A stretch of 6,294 nucleotides of DNA. Origin: Acidimicrobiaceae bacterium. GTDB taxonomy: Bacteria; Actinomycetota; Acidimicrobiia; Acidimicrobiales; Palsa-688. The DNA lies in contig WQVT01000150.1 of assembly GCA_009785715.1 (NCBI GenBank), positions 1-6,294 of the forward strand. The letters are read 5' to 3'. This document shows, piece by piece, positions 1 to 6,069 of this stretch. Below the pieces are notes generated by a model that ran no database searches, was not told the origin of the DNA, and worked only from the letters and a program-made list of their open reading frames with translations. The position numbers were made by a program, and so were the translations under genes. The first letter of the stretch is position 1, and every line of letters starts with the position of its first letter.

Positions 1-1
1 C

Positions 2-271
2 GACGCCGGCGGGCAGGCGACGTGCACCATTACGTACGGCAACCCGGGCACGCACAACATCCTGGCCGTCTACTCGGGATTTTCCGGAACGACACCTCCC
101 TTGCCTTCGACGACCAGTGGCGTCGTGACCCAGACCGTCGGACCCCCCGCGGCGCTGCCGGAAGGCCGCCCGTGGATGCTGGCGGTCGGGGGTGGCGGAA
201 TACTGGCGGTGGCCGTCGGCGTCTTGCGCGGGACGACGCGCAAGTCCGCCGCTCGTACCACCGTCGGGTAG
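2..271 (+). CDS. C-terminal end of a surface protein: Ig-like repeat plus membrane anchor (5' end outside window)
   Basis: The frame is open from the window edge and stops at TAG 269-271, giving 89 visible residues. Residues 1-46 look like the end of a bacterial Ig-like repeat: a CTITY strand, a NPGTHNILAVYSG stretch and a closing VVTQTV strand, the usual pattern of Ig-like repeat proteins in Gram-positive bacteria. A Pro/Ala-rich linker (residues 47-57) follows, then a hydrophobic segment of about 18 residues (58-75) and a short Arg/Lys-containing tail. That arrangement suits a protein anchored in the membrane with its bulk outside the cell. LPEGR (52-56) sits where a sortase motif would be, but it is not a proper LPxTG, so plain membrane anchoring is more likely. 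The missing N-terminal part probably holds a signal peptide and further repeats. It converges on the hydrolase gene with a 26-base gap. The domain type is fairly secure; the function (adhesion, wall structure or another role) cannot be told from the tail. Confidence 0.72.
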   Translation, partial: DAGGQATCTITYGNPGTHNILAVYSGFSGTTPPLPSTTSGVVTQTVGPPAALPEGRPWMLAVGGGGILAVAVGVLRGTTRKSAARTTVG

Positions 272-297
272 GGTCGGGGCGATCTGACGGCAGCGCG

Positions 298-3270
298 CTA
301 TTCGGGCCCGGAGTCCCAGCCGGGTGCCACGGGGTCGAGACCGATCGCGGCTTCGAGCGCCGCGGCGGCCTGGATGACGGCGAGGTCGGCGTGCTGGGGT
401 CCGATCAGCTGGATCCCGACCGGGAGCCCGGCGGGATCGATGCCGGCGCAGACGGTGGCGGCCGGCGAGCGGGTCATGTTGAACGGGTACGTGAAGCGCA
501 CCCAGTCGGGGACCCTCTCGCCGTTGATCTCACCGGGTTGGCCGGAGCGGGGCGGTGGGCCGGCGCAGGTCGGGGTGAGGAGCAGGTCGGCGGTCTCGAA
601 CAGCTCGACGAGGCGGAGGTTGAGCCGGTGGCAGGCGTCGAGCGCCTTGACGAAGTCGCCGGCAGACAGGGCCCCACCCGCCTCGACGGAACTGCGCAGC
701 CCCGGCGTCAGCCGCTCGGCGTCGGGCGTCCCGAGCACGTGGCCCAGGCTCCGGTAGTTGCAGGCCTGGGTCGTCGTAATCCATTCCCGGAACGGGTCAG
801 CGTCGAAGACCGTGTCGACCACCGTGACCTCGGCGCCGAGTCCTTCCAGCAGCCCGACGGCCCGCTCACAGGCCTCGAGCACCGCCCGGTCCACCTCGGC
901 GTACCCGAGCGTCGGCGACCACGCCACCCGGAGCGGCACACCCGGCTCGTCGGGCACCGCCCACGAGCCCTCGGACCGGGGCAGCGAGCGGAGGTCGGTC
1001 GGCTCCGGTCCCACGGCCACGTCGAGCGCCTCAGCCACGTCTGCCATCGTCCGGGCGAGCACCCCCTTGCTCGACAGGTCCAGCCAGCCCGGCGCCGCCT
1101 TGCCCCCGTCGGGGATGCGGCCGAGCGACGGCTTCATGCCGGACAGGCCGCAGCAGGATGAGGGGATGCGAATCGACCCGCCACCGTCGGAACCGGTGGC
1201 GAGCATCACCATCCCGGCGGCGACCGCCGCCGCGCTCCCTCCCGAGGAGCCGCCCGGGCTGTGGTCGAGCGACCAGGGGTTATAGGTCGGGCCGAAGAGG
1301 AGGTTGCTCGTGTCCGGACTGGAGCCGAGCTCGGGTGTATTCGTCTTCCCTATGACCACCGCGCCGGCGGCCTCGAGGCGGGTCACGAGCACCGAGCTCG
1401 TGGCCGCGGGCTCGTCGTCCTCGTGCAGCCGCGACCCCCGGGTCGTCACGTAGCCGGCGGCGTCCTCCAGGTCCTTGACGCCGAGCGGCAGGCCGGCGAG
1501 CGGCCCGGGGTCCTCGCCCCGGGCCACCGCGTCGTCGATCGCGCGGGCGCGCTCCATCGCCCGGTCACCGTCATAGGCAACGAACGCATGGAGCTTCGGA
1601 TTCAGAGACTCGATGCGGTCGAGCGCGTGCGCCACGAGCTCCCGGGCCGACCGCTCCCCCCGCCTCACGGATCCCGCCAGCCCACGAACCGTCTCACGTC
1701 GAAAATCCACGACCGTCCCCGTCGACGTCCGGACCGACCGATCAGGTCCAGCAACGGCGATCCGACCGATCAGGTCCACTTCGGTGAAGTCATGGCCCCG
1801 CCACAAGGCTTGCGACGTGGCCTCGATGCCGTCGGTCTCGGCGGTGGTGGCGTCGAAGACCTGGGCGTTCTGGTCAGCCGCCCGGAACGGGGACCAGCCG
1901 GGGTCGCCGGTCTTGGCGAAGGAGGTCCAGGCGGTCCGGATCCGGCGGGAGACCTCCAGGACCTCGGCGGTCGGCCCGTCCGGACCGAGCGCGCGGGAGT
2001 CGCCGAAGTTGCCGAAGGTGAGCGGGACGTCGAAGCCGTGGCAGGCGCCGTAGGCCCCGTTCTCGGCGGGCGCGGGGAGGCACACCTCGTAGACGAAGCT
2101 GCGCCCGCCGGCCGCTGCGTGGTGCTGGGCGAGGCGGAGTGTGGCCATGCGGAACAGCCAGTCCGAGAAGACGACCTCGATCAGCTCACCGGGAGACTTG
2201 GCGGGGTACGCCTTGCGGTAGGCGGCGGCCGGGTCGCCCGCCGGACCGAGGAGCCCGAGCATGAAATCGGCCTCGTGGTCGTCGGCGTTCGCCAGCGTGC
2301 CGTCGAGGACGTGGAAGATCCGGTACTCGTCGTGCATCCAGCCGCTGATGAGCTCGACGTCCGAAGCGGTGCCGGACTCGAGCGCAGCCCAGGGAGAGGT
2401 GGGTAGCACCTCCCCGTCGACGATCGGCGACAGGGGCGTGACCGTCCTGGCGACCTTTCCCCAACTGTTGACGAGACCGGGCATCTTGGCGGTGAGGGCG
2501 TTCGTCGCGTCGGAGAGCTGCGCCGGGGTGCGGGTCGAGAAGTCCGCTGCGGTGGGCGAGAGCCCGAGCTCGGCGCCGATCCGTGTGGCGACGTCGCGAC
2601 CCAGCGCCGGCGTGAAGTACGTGCCCGGCACGCTCTGCATGATCGCCCGTCGGAACAGGCCCTCGGTGGACGGCATCGCCAGGAGCGCGGCGATCGAGCC
2701 CGCACCGGCGGACTCGCCGAAGACGGTCACCTTCGACGGGTCCCCGCCGAAGGCGGCGATGTTCTCCTGCACCCAGGTGAGGGCGGCCACCTGGTCGAGC
2801 AGCCCGCGGTTGTCGGGTGCGCCGACGAGCGACACGAACCCGTCGACCCCGACCCGGTGGTTGAAGGTCACCACCACGACACCCTCGCCGGCCAGGTTCG
2901 CACCGTCGTAGACGGGTTGGTCTGCGCTGCCGACGAGGTAGGCGCCGCCATAGATCCAGACCATGACCGGTAGCCGGCCGGCGGGGTCGGGCGACCACAC
3001 GTTGATCGTCAGGCAGTCCGGCGCGGGGTCCGGCGACGCCGCGGCGGGCGGCGCGCCGGGGGCGGGGCGCATGGTCTGGGGCGGCGGAGGCCCGAAGCTC
3101 GTGGCCTCCCGCACGCCCCCCCACGGCTCCGGACGCTGCGGGACCCGGAACCGCCGGGGCCCGAAGGGGGGTTGGGCAAAGGGAATCCCCCGGAACACGC
3201 CCGTATCGTGCTCGTAGGAGCCCCGCACGCTCCCGGCGGTCGTTCGGACCTGCGGTGCCTCGGTTGCCAT
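298..3270 (-). CDS. Bifunctional hydrolase: type-B carboxylesterase fused to amidase-signature amidase
   Basis: This single 990-codon frame runs from ATG 3270-3268 to TAG 300-298. Residues 1 to about 497 are a full-length type-B carboxylesterase of the alpha/beta-hydrolase fold. It shows an N-terminal FRGIPFAQPP motif, oxyanion-hole GGA (108-110), nucleophile Ser187 in GESAG, acid Glu315 in HDEYR and His411 in CHGFDVP. Residues of about 520-985 are a full-length amidase-signature domain with the Ser-cisSer-Lys triad: Lys599 in GVKD, cis-Ser675 in GGSSGG and nucleophile Ser699 in GGSIRIP, spaced as in known family members. Expected activities are hydrolysis of a carboxylic ester and of an amide; substrates cannot be told from sequence. 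No signal peptide or membrane segment is visible, so it is probably cytoplasmic. No Shine-Dalgarno sequence precedes the ATG, so translation may be leaderless. The families usually occur as separate proteins of about 500 and 470 residues, so the fusion is unusual. A 17-bp direct repeat lies exactly at the junction. Domain calls are very secure; whether one polypeptide is made is less so. Confidence 0.93.
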   Translation of the reverse strand: MATEAPQVRTTAGSVRGSYEHDTGVFRGIPFAQPPFGPRRFRVPQRPEPWGGVREATSFGPPPPQTMRPAPGAPPAAASPDPAPDCLTINVWSPDPAGRLPVMVWIYGGAYLVGSADQPVYDGANLAGEGVVVVTFNHRVGVDGFVSLVGAPDNRGLLDQVAALTWVQENIAAFGGDPSKVTVFGESAGAGSIAALLAMPSTEGLFRRAIMQSVPGTYFTPALGRDVATRIGAELGLSPTAADFSTRTPAQLSDATNALTAKMPGLVNSWGKVARTVTPLSPIVDGEVLPTSPWAALESGTASDVELISGWMHDEYRIFHVLDGTLANADDHEADFMLGLLGPAGDPAAAYRKAYPAKSPGELIEVVFSDWLFRMATLRLAQHHAAAGGRSFVYEVCLPAPAENGAYGACHGFDVPLTFGNFGDSRALGPDGPTAEVLEVSRRIRTAWTSFAKTGDPGWSPFRAADQNAQVFDATTAETDGIEATSQALWRGHDFTEVDLIGRIAVAGPDRSVRTSTGTVVDFRRETVRGLAGSVRRGERSARELVAHALDRIESLNPKLHAFVAYDGDRAMERARAIDDAVARGEDPGPLAGLPLGVKDLEDAAGYVTTRGSRLHEDDEPAATSSVLVTRLEAAGAVVIGKTNTPELGSSPDTSNLLFGPTYNPWSLDHSPGGSSGGSAAAVAAGMVMLATGSDGGGSIRIPSSCCGLSGMKPSLGRIPDGGKAAPGWLDLSSKGVLARTMADVAEALDVAVGPEPTDLRSLPRSEGSWAVPDEPGVPLRVAWSPTLGYAEVDRAVLEACERAVGLLEGLGAEVTVVDTVFDADPFREWITTTQACNYRSLGHVLGTPDAERLTPGLRSSVEAGGALSAGDFVKALDACHRLNLRLVELFETADLLLTPTCAGPPPRSGQPGEINGERVPDWVRFTYPFNMTRSPAATVCAGIDPAGLPVGIQLIGPQHADLAVIQAAAALEAAIGLDPVAPGWDSGPE
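1734..1778. repeat. 17-bp perfect direct repeat at the esterase-amidase junction
   Basis: The 17-mer CCGACCGATCAGGTCCA occurs at 1734-1750 and again at 1762-1778, identical in all bases, with an 11-bp spacer (period 28 bp). It lies inside the fused hydrolase gene, across codons of about 498-513, exactly between the two catalytic domains. Because 28 is not a multiple of three, the copies are read in different frames: the first gives VDLIGR and the second gives AGPDRS. Flanking bases do not match, so this is not a longer tandem array. The repeat is seen directly. Its origin by slippage, or as a sequencing or assembly error, is inference. Confidence 0.9.
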
Positions 3271-3332
3271 GGGCGTTGTATACCATCGCCGGCACCGCTC
3301 GTGCCGACCTCTCGCAAAAGGACCTGCCGCGC
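3271..3332. promoter_or_regulatory. Divergent intergenic control region with inverted repeat (3290-3306)
   Basis: These 62 bases separate the divergent hydrolase and dehydrogenase starts, so promoters for both probably lie here. A perfect inverted repeat, CGGCAC-5 nt-GTGCCG, spans 3290-3306 and could be the operator of a dimeric regulator. The only AT-rich spot is TTGTATACCAT (3276-3286). On the minus strand it reads TATACA, ending 6 bases before the hydrolase ATG, which would suit a -10 box for a leaderless transcript. On the plus strand TACCAT (3281-3286) fits a loose TANNNT box for the dehydrogenase. No convincing -35 element is visible on either strand. No regulator gene lies in the window. 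The inverted repeat is certain; its role is inferred. Confidence 0.4.
3317..3322 (+). promoter_or_regulatory. Ribosome binding site deciding the dehydrogenase start
   Basis: AAAGGA lies 10 bases before the ATG at 3333. It supports that start over the in-frame ATG at 3255, which would add 26 residues unlike the family and overlap the divergent hydrolase start. Confidence 0.55.
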
Positions 3333-4079
3333 ATGAACCGATTGGAAGGCCGCCGGGCCCTGGTCACGGGTGCCGCCCGTGGCATCGGCCGGGGGATCGT
3401 CGAGCGGTTCGCCGCCGAGGGCGCCCGTATCGTGGGCGCCGATATCGACGGGACCGCGCTCGATGCCACCGTCACCGAGGTCGCCGCGGAGGCGGGCGTC
3501 GAGGTGCACGCGGTGGTGGCCGACATGGGCGACCCGGCTGACGTCGCGTCGCTCGCCGCCCGTGCCGGAGAGCTCCTCGGTGGCCTGGACATCGTCGTGA
3601 ACAACGCCGGCATCCAGCGTGAGGCCCCCACGGACACCATGACCCTCGAACAGTGGCAGGCCGTCGTCGACGTCGACCTGCGGGCGTATTTCCTCCTCGT
3701 CCAGGCGACCCTGCCGCTCCTCGATGCGTCGCCGCATGCGAGGGTCGTCAACATCTCGAGCCGCGCCCACCTCGGCCTGGCCGGTCAGGTCAACTACTCG
3801 GCGGCCAAAGCGGGGGTCCTCGGGCTGACCAGAGCGCTGAGCCTGGAGCTCGGGTCGAGGGGGATCACCGTCAACGCCGTCGCTCCGGGGATGATCGACA
3901 CCGACCTCGTGCGCAACAACCCGAGGGCCGGGGAGATGATCGCCGCTGCGGTGGCCTCCACCCCGGTCGGCCACGTCGGGACCCCCGCGGACATCGCGGC
4001 CGCGGTGGCATTCCTCGCCTCGGATGACGCCGCCTTCGTGAGCGGCGAGGTCCTGCACGTCACCGGCGGCCGGTACTGA
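3333..4079 (+). CDS. Short-chain dehydrogenase/reductase (classical SDR, NAD-type)
   Basis: The 248-residue product has the normal length and order of a classical SDR oxidoreductase. It shows the cofactor motif TGAARGIG (12-19), Asp37 at the end of the second beta strand (typical of a preference for NAD over NADP), NNAG (90-93), the catalytic Ser142-Tyr155-Lys159 with the usual spacing, the APGMIDTD segment (184-191) and a C-terminal VTGG. It should catalyse reversible, cofactor-dependent oxidation of an alcohol or reduction of a carbonyl in the cytoplasm; the substrate is not readable from sequence. The position that often holds the fourth active-site residue, Asn, is Asp115 here (VDVDLRAYF). 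The start is ATG 3333 because the Rossmann fold begins about 8 residues later and AAAGGA precedes it. It is divergent from the esterase-amidase, which suggests shared control and that the alcohol or carbonyl may come from that enzyme. It lies 65 bases before the UGSC gene, which may be read from the same transcript. FabG-like or sugar dehydrogenase labels are possible but unsupported. Confidence 0.92.
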   Translation: MNRLEGRRALVTGAARGIGRGIVERFAAEGARIVGADIDGTALDATVTEVAAEAGVEVHAVVADMGDPADVASLAARAGELLGGLDIVVNNAGIQREAPTDTMTLEQWQAVVDVDLRAYFLLVQATLPLLDASPHARVVNISSRAHLGLAGQVNYSAAKAGVLGLTRALSLELGSRGITVNAVAPGMIDTDLVRNNPRAGEMIAAAVASTPVGHVGTPADIAAAVAFLASDDAAFVSGEVLHVTGGRY

Positions 4080-4101
4080 GCGGCGGCGCGAGGGCCAGGG
4101 G

Positions 4102-4107
4102 TAGAGT
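4102..4107 (+). promoter_or_regulatory. Possible -10 box for the UGSC operon
   Basis: TAGAGT, in the context GGGTAGAGTCGG, fits the TANNNT form of actinobacterial -10 elements and would place the transcript start near 4114. No -35 element is seen, so transcription could equally be read through from the dehydrogenase. The surrounding 65-base gap shows no convincing terminator hairpin. Confidence 0.25.
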
Positions 4108-4129
4108 CGGGTCAGCTGATAGCAGCGTT

Positions 4130-4137
4130 AGGGGAGG
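4130..4137 (+). promoter_or_regulatory. Strong Shine-Dalgarno sequence of the UGSC-family gene
   Basis: AGGGGAGG is placed 7 bases before ATG 4145. It is the best ribosome binding site in the window, fixes this start and suggests efficient translation of the UGSC operon. Confidence 0.75.
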
Positions 4138-4144
4138 TATCGGC

Positions 4145-4687
4145 ATGGCACCTGAGCTCGAGGCAATCCTCGATCCGCGGGGGGCGGCTCCCGATGAGGG
4201 GGCGGCGAGGCTGGCGCCCCGGAAGGATTCGCTCGAAGGCCGCAGGGTCGGGCTGCTCAACAACGCCAAGCCCAACGCGGCCGTCATCCTCGAACGACTC
4301 GCCACGCTCCTGCAGGAACGCTACGGGGTGGCGGACGTCATGATGCTGTCCAAGCCGTCCTTCGCCGTGCCGGCGGACGACGTGATGATGGACAAGCTGG
4401 CCGAGCAGTGCGACGCCGTGATCGCCGGCGTGGGCGACTGCGGCTCGTGCAGCGCAGCCACGACCGCAGACGGCGTGCTCCTCGAGCAGCGGGGCGTGCC
4501 GGCGGCCGCGATCGTGACGGACATCTTCCGCGCCTCCTCGGCGGCGATGGCTCAGCTGAAGGGGTTCCCCGGCTACAAGTTCGTGGCCGTGCCCCATCCC
4601 ATCGCCAGCCTCGAGGGCGACGAGATCGACCACCTCGCCGAGGCCGCACTCCCCGAGGTGCTCGCCATCCTCGGGGTCCCCGCGTGA
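4145..4687 (+). CDS. UGSC-family protein, cysteine form (CGSC motif)
   Basis: This 180-residue protein has the hallmarks of the UGSC (seleno)protein family: a GLLNNAKPNA opening (37-46), the signature GVGDCGSC (95-102), an LEQRGVPAA segment (113-121) followed by IVTDIF, and a VPHPIAS motif (149-155). In many members the first signature residue is selenocysteine. Here Cys99 is encoded by TGC, so this is the selenium-independent form, with Cys99-Gly-Ser-Cys102 as a CxxC redox pair. No signal peptide is visible, so it is probably cytoplasmic. A thiol-redox or reductase-type role is inferred from the Sec/Cys exchange; the substrate is unknown. The pattern of U/C-G-S/T-C followed by E-x-x-G-x-P faintly recalls the selenocysteine site of glycine- and proline-reductase subunits, which is only a suggestion. 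The first 30 residues look like a variable, Ala/Pro-rich extension. The start is fixed by the strong AGGGGAGG. Its TGA overlaps the next gene's GTG by 4 bases, pointing to coupled translation and a shared function. Confidence 0.85.
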   Translation: MAPELEAILDPRGAAPDEGAARLAPRKDSLEGRRVGLLNNAKPNAAVILERLATLLQERYGVADVMMLSKPSFAVPADDVMMDKLAEQCDAVIAGVGDCGSCSAATTADGVLLEQRGVPAAAIVTDIFRASSAAMAQLKGFPGYKFVAVPHPIASLEGDEIDHLAEAALPEVLAILGVPA

Positions 4688-5826
4688 GCACCGAGGGGCT
4701 GCGCATCGACCACCGGGGCGTCCGGCAGGCGATCGAGTACTACTTCGACAACGACCTCACCGACGGACTGCCCGTGGTGCCGGCGACGGACACGGCGGTG
4801 GCGGAGTTCCTGGAGCAGGTCGACCGCGACCCGGACGAGATCGTCGCCACGATCCCCCACCTCGACCGTCACTGCAACGTCCGCCTGGCGGCGGTCAACG
4901 CGGTCATGGCCGGGTGCCGGGCCGAGTACTTCCCGGTGGTGCTCGCCGCGCTCGACGCCATGCACCGCGACACCAAGGCCCGCGGCTCCACGCGCTTCGC
5001 CAGCGGACTGTGGCAGAGCACGACGGGCTCGTCGCCGCTCATGATCATCAACGGGCCGGCGCGGACGGCGCTCGGTTTCAACGCAAAGGGCAATGTGTTC
5101 GGCCCCGGATTCCGGGCCAACGCGACCGTCGGGCGCGCCATCCGGCTCATCGCCCTCAACGCGTTCGGCCTGCAGCCCCACGTCCTCGACCAGGCGACCC
5201 AGGCACATCCCGGCAAATACACCTGCTGCATCGCAGAGAACGAGGAGGAGAGCCCCTGGGGGCCCCTCTCGGAGGACGCCGGCTACCCCGCCGGGTCGAG
5301 CACCCTGGCCTTCATGATGGCGCGATCGACCCTCCACATCGAGGCCCGTTCGGCCACCCGACCCGAACACCTGCTGAGCGACCTCGCCAACTCCATCGCC
5401 CGCACCGGCGGGTTGTACAGCGAGACCGCGGCCTGCTGCGTCGTCCTCGGCCCGGAGCACGCGGCGTTGTGCCACGCCGGCGGGTTCACCAAGGCGGACG
5501 TCAAGGCGTTCCTGGCCGAGCACGCCGTCTGTACCCGGGCCGCCCTGGAGCAGGCCGGCAAGACGGGACTGTCACGCGACATGCACTGGCTCGTGCCCGC
5601 CGACCACCCCGATGCCGTGCCCGGGGAGGAGCCGTCCTTCGACTCCGACGGCCTGCACCACGTCCTTCCCTCACCGGACGAGGTCGTGGTCGTCGTCGCC
5701 GGTGCCTCCAACGCCGGGGTCTCGACGGTCATCGACCTGATGGGCTCCACCAGCGCCCGCGCCGCCCAGGGGGGCGGGCGGGTTCCCGCCATGGCCGAGA
5801 TCCGGCTGGGAGCCGTTCCGGGCTAG
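4684..5826 (+). CDS. Conserved cysteine-rich protein of unknown function, partner of the UGSC protein
   Basis: This 380-residue protein starts at GTG 4684-4686, overlapping the UGSC stop in GTGA. No good Shine-Dalgarno sequence is visible, as expected for translation coupled to the upstream gene. I do not recognise a named family with confidence. The composition looks enzyme-like: long, apparently conserved blocks include MAGCRAEYFPVVLAAL (75-90), IINGPA (121-126), NVFGPGFRANATVGRAIRL (137-155), HPGKYTCC (175-182) and AENEEESPWGPL (184-195). From memory, similar blocks accompany UGSC proteins, but this needs a search. There are eight cysteines (64, 78, 181, 182, 251, 252, 263, 283), with two adjacent CC pairs. 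These could bind metal or take part in thiol exchange with CGSC of the partner. No signal peptide or clear membrane segment is visible. The C-terminus has a VVVVVAGASNAG segment (334-345) resembling a nucleotide-fold strand and turn. It ends at TAG 5824-5826, sharing CTAG with the convergent gene. The gene is certain; the function is unknown. Confidence 0.85.
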   Translation: MSTEGLRIDHRGVRQAIEYYFDNDLTDGLPVVPATDTAVAEFLEQVDRDPDEIVATIPHLDRHCNVRLAAVNAVMAGCRAEYFPVVLAALDAMHRDTKARGSTRFASGLWQSTTGSSPLMIINGPARTALGFNAKGNVFGPGFRANATVGRAIRLIALNAFGLQPHVLDQATQAHPGKYTCCIAENEEESPWGPLSEDAGYPAGSSTLAFMMARSTLHIEARSATRPEHLLSDLANSIARTGGLYSETAACCVVLGPEHAALCHAGGFTKADVKAFLAEHAVCTRAALEQAGKTGLSRDMHWLVPADHPDAVPGEEPSFDSDGLHHVLPSPDEVVVVVAGASNAGVSTVIDLMGSTSARAAQGGGRVPAMAEIRLGAVPG

Positions 5827-6059
5827 GACACCTCGCTCGGATAGGTGATGTCGATGACCTCACCGGGCACGCCCAGCATCTGGCCCATGATCGCCGACAA
5901 CACCTCGGGCGGCACCAGGCAGTCCGCGCAGGCATCCTCTCGCGCCACCGAGATCAGGGCCTTCACCCGCCCCTCCGCCTCCTCCGATACGTCGAGCCGG
6001 TAGCCGTCGGCCTCGAACTGCGCCCGAAGATCACCCAGTGCTGCGCTGTCCAACGTCAT
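5823..6059 (-). CDS. Small conserved hypothetical protein with CxxC motif (CADCLVP)
   Basis: The product has 78 residues, from ATG 6059-6057 to TAG 5825-5823. No named family is recognised. The first 40 residues are predicted helical and charged. Cys44 and Cys47 form CADC, followed directly by LVPPEVLSAIMGQMLGV and a final IDITYP segment. The fixed CxxC within an Asp/Glu-rich helix, with little else, suggests a small cytoplasmic metal-binding or thiol-redox protein, perhaps an accessory subunit. It follows the partial gene at 6070-6294 by 10 bases on the same strand, so the two probably form an operon. The Shine-Dalgarno candidate AGGA lies only 2 bases before the ATG, so initiation may depend on coupling to the upstream gene. 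Its stop shares CTAG with the convergent UGSC partner gene. The compact operon fit and the coherent protein favour a real gene over a chance frame. Confidence 0.65.
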   Translation of the reverse strand: MTLDSAALGDLRAQFEADGYRLDVSEEAEGRVKALISVAREDACADCLVPPEVLSAIMGQMLGVPGEVIDITYPSEVS

Positions 6060-6069
6060 GTTCCTGAGG

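Noticed and set aside
156..170. LPEGR as a sortase signal in the surface-protein tail
   Set aside because: It lacks the Thr-Gly of LPxTG, and a plain membrane anchor explains the tail equally well.
272..297. Terminator between the convergent surface-protein and hydrolase genes
   Set aside because: The gap is only 26 bases and shows no stable hairpin or T-run.
22..1161. Long plus-strand open frame of 379 codons
   Set aside because: It lies almost wholly antisense to the amidase domain, is low-complexity and rich in Arg, Gly and Pro, and has no motifs. It also hides the real frame at 2-271.
1734..1778. Direct repeats as an attachment site or the start of a CRISPR or iteron array
   Set aside because: There are only two copies, they are inside a coding gene, and there is no integrase, tRNA or replication gene nearby.
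1261..2406. 381-codon plus-strand frame
   Set aside because: It is antisense to the hydrolase and is a GC-driven shadow frame. The minus strand carries clear catalytic motifs of two families.
3255..3332. Upstream ATG extension of the dehydrogenase
   Set aside because: It adds 26 residues not expected in SDRs, lacks a ribosome binding site and overlaps the divergent hydrolase start.
2186..3754. 522-codon minus-strand frame
   Set aside because: It overlaps the hydrolase in another frame and the dehydrogenase in antisense. Its composition is Arg/Pro-rich with no recognisable domain.
3009..4058. 349-codon minus-strand frame opposite the dehydrogenase
   Set aside because: It is the complement shadow of a well-conserved SDR gene and has no domain of its own.
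4439..4441. Possible selenocysteine codon in the UGSC motif
   Set aside because: The codon is TGC (Cys), not TGA, so no selenocysteine insertion is needed.
4573..5523. 316-codon minus-strand frame opposite the UGSC partner
   Set aside because: It is a shadow. The plus strand is coupled to UGSC by a GTGA overlap and encodes the coherent protein.
4408..5826. Longer start for the UGSC partner, beginning inside the UGSC gene
   Set aside because: The extension is Arg-rich frameshifted UGSC sequence. GTG 4684 with the 4-base overlap is a far better start.
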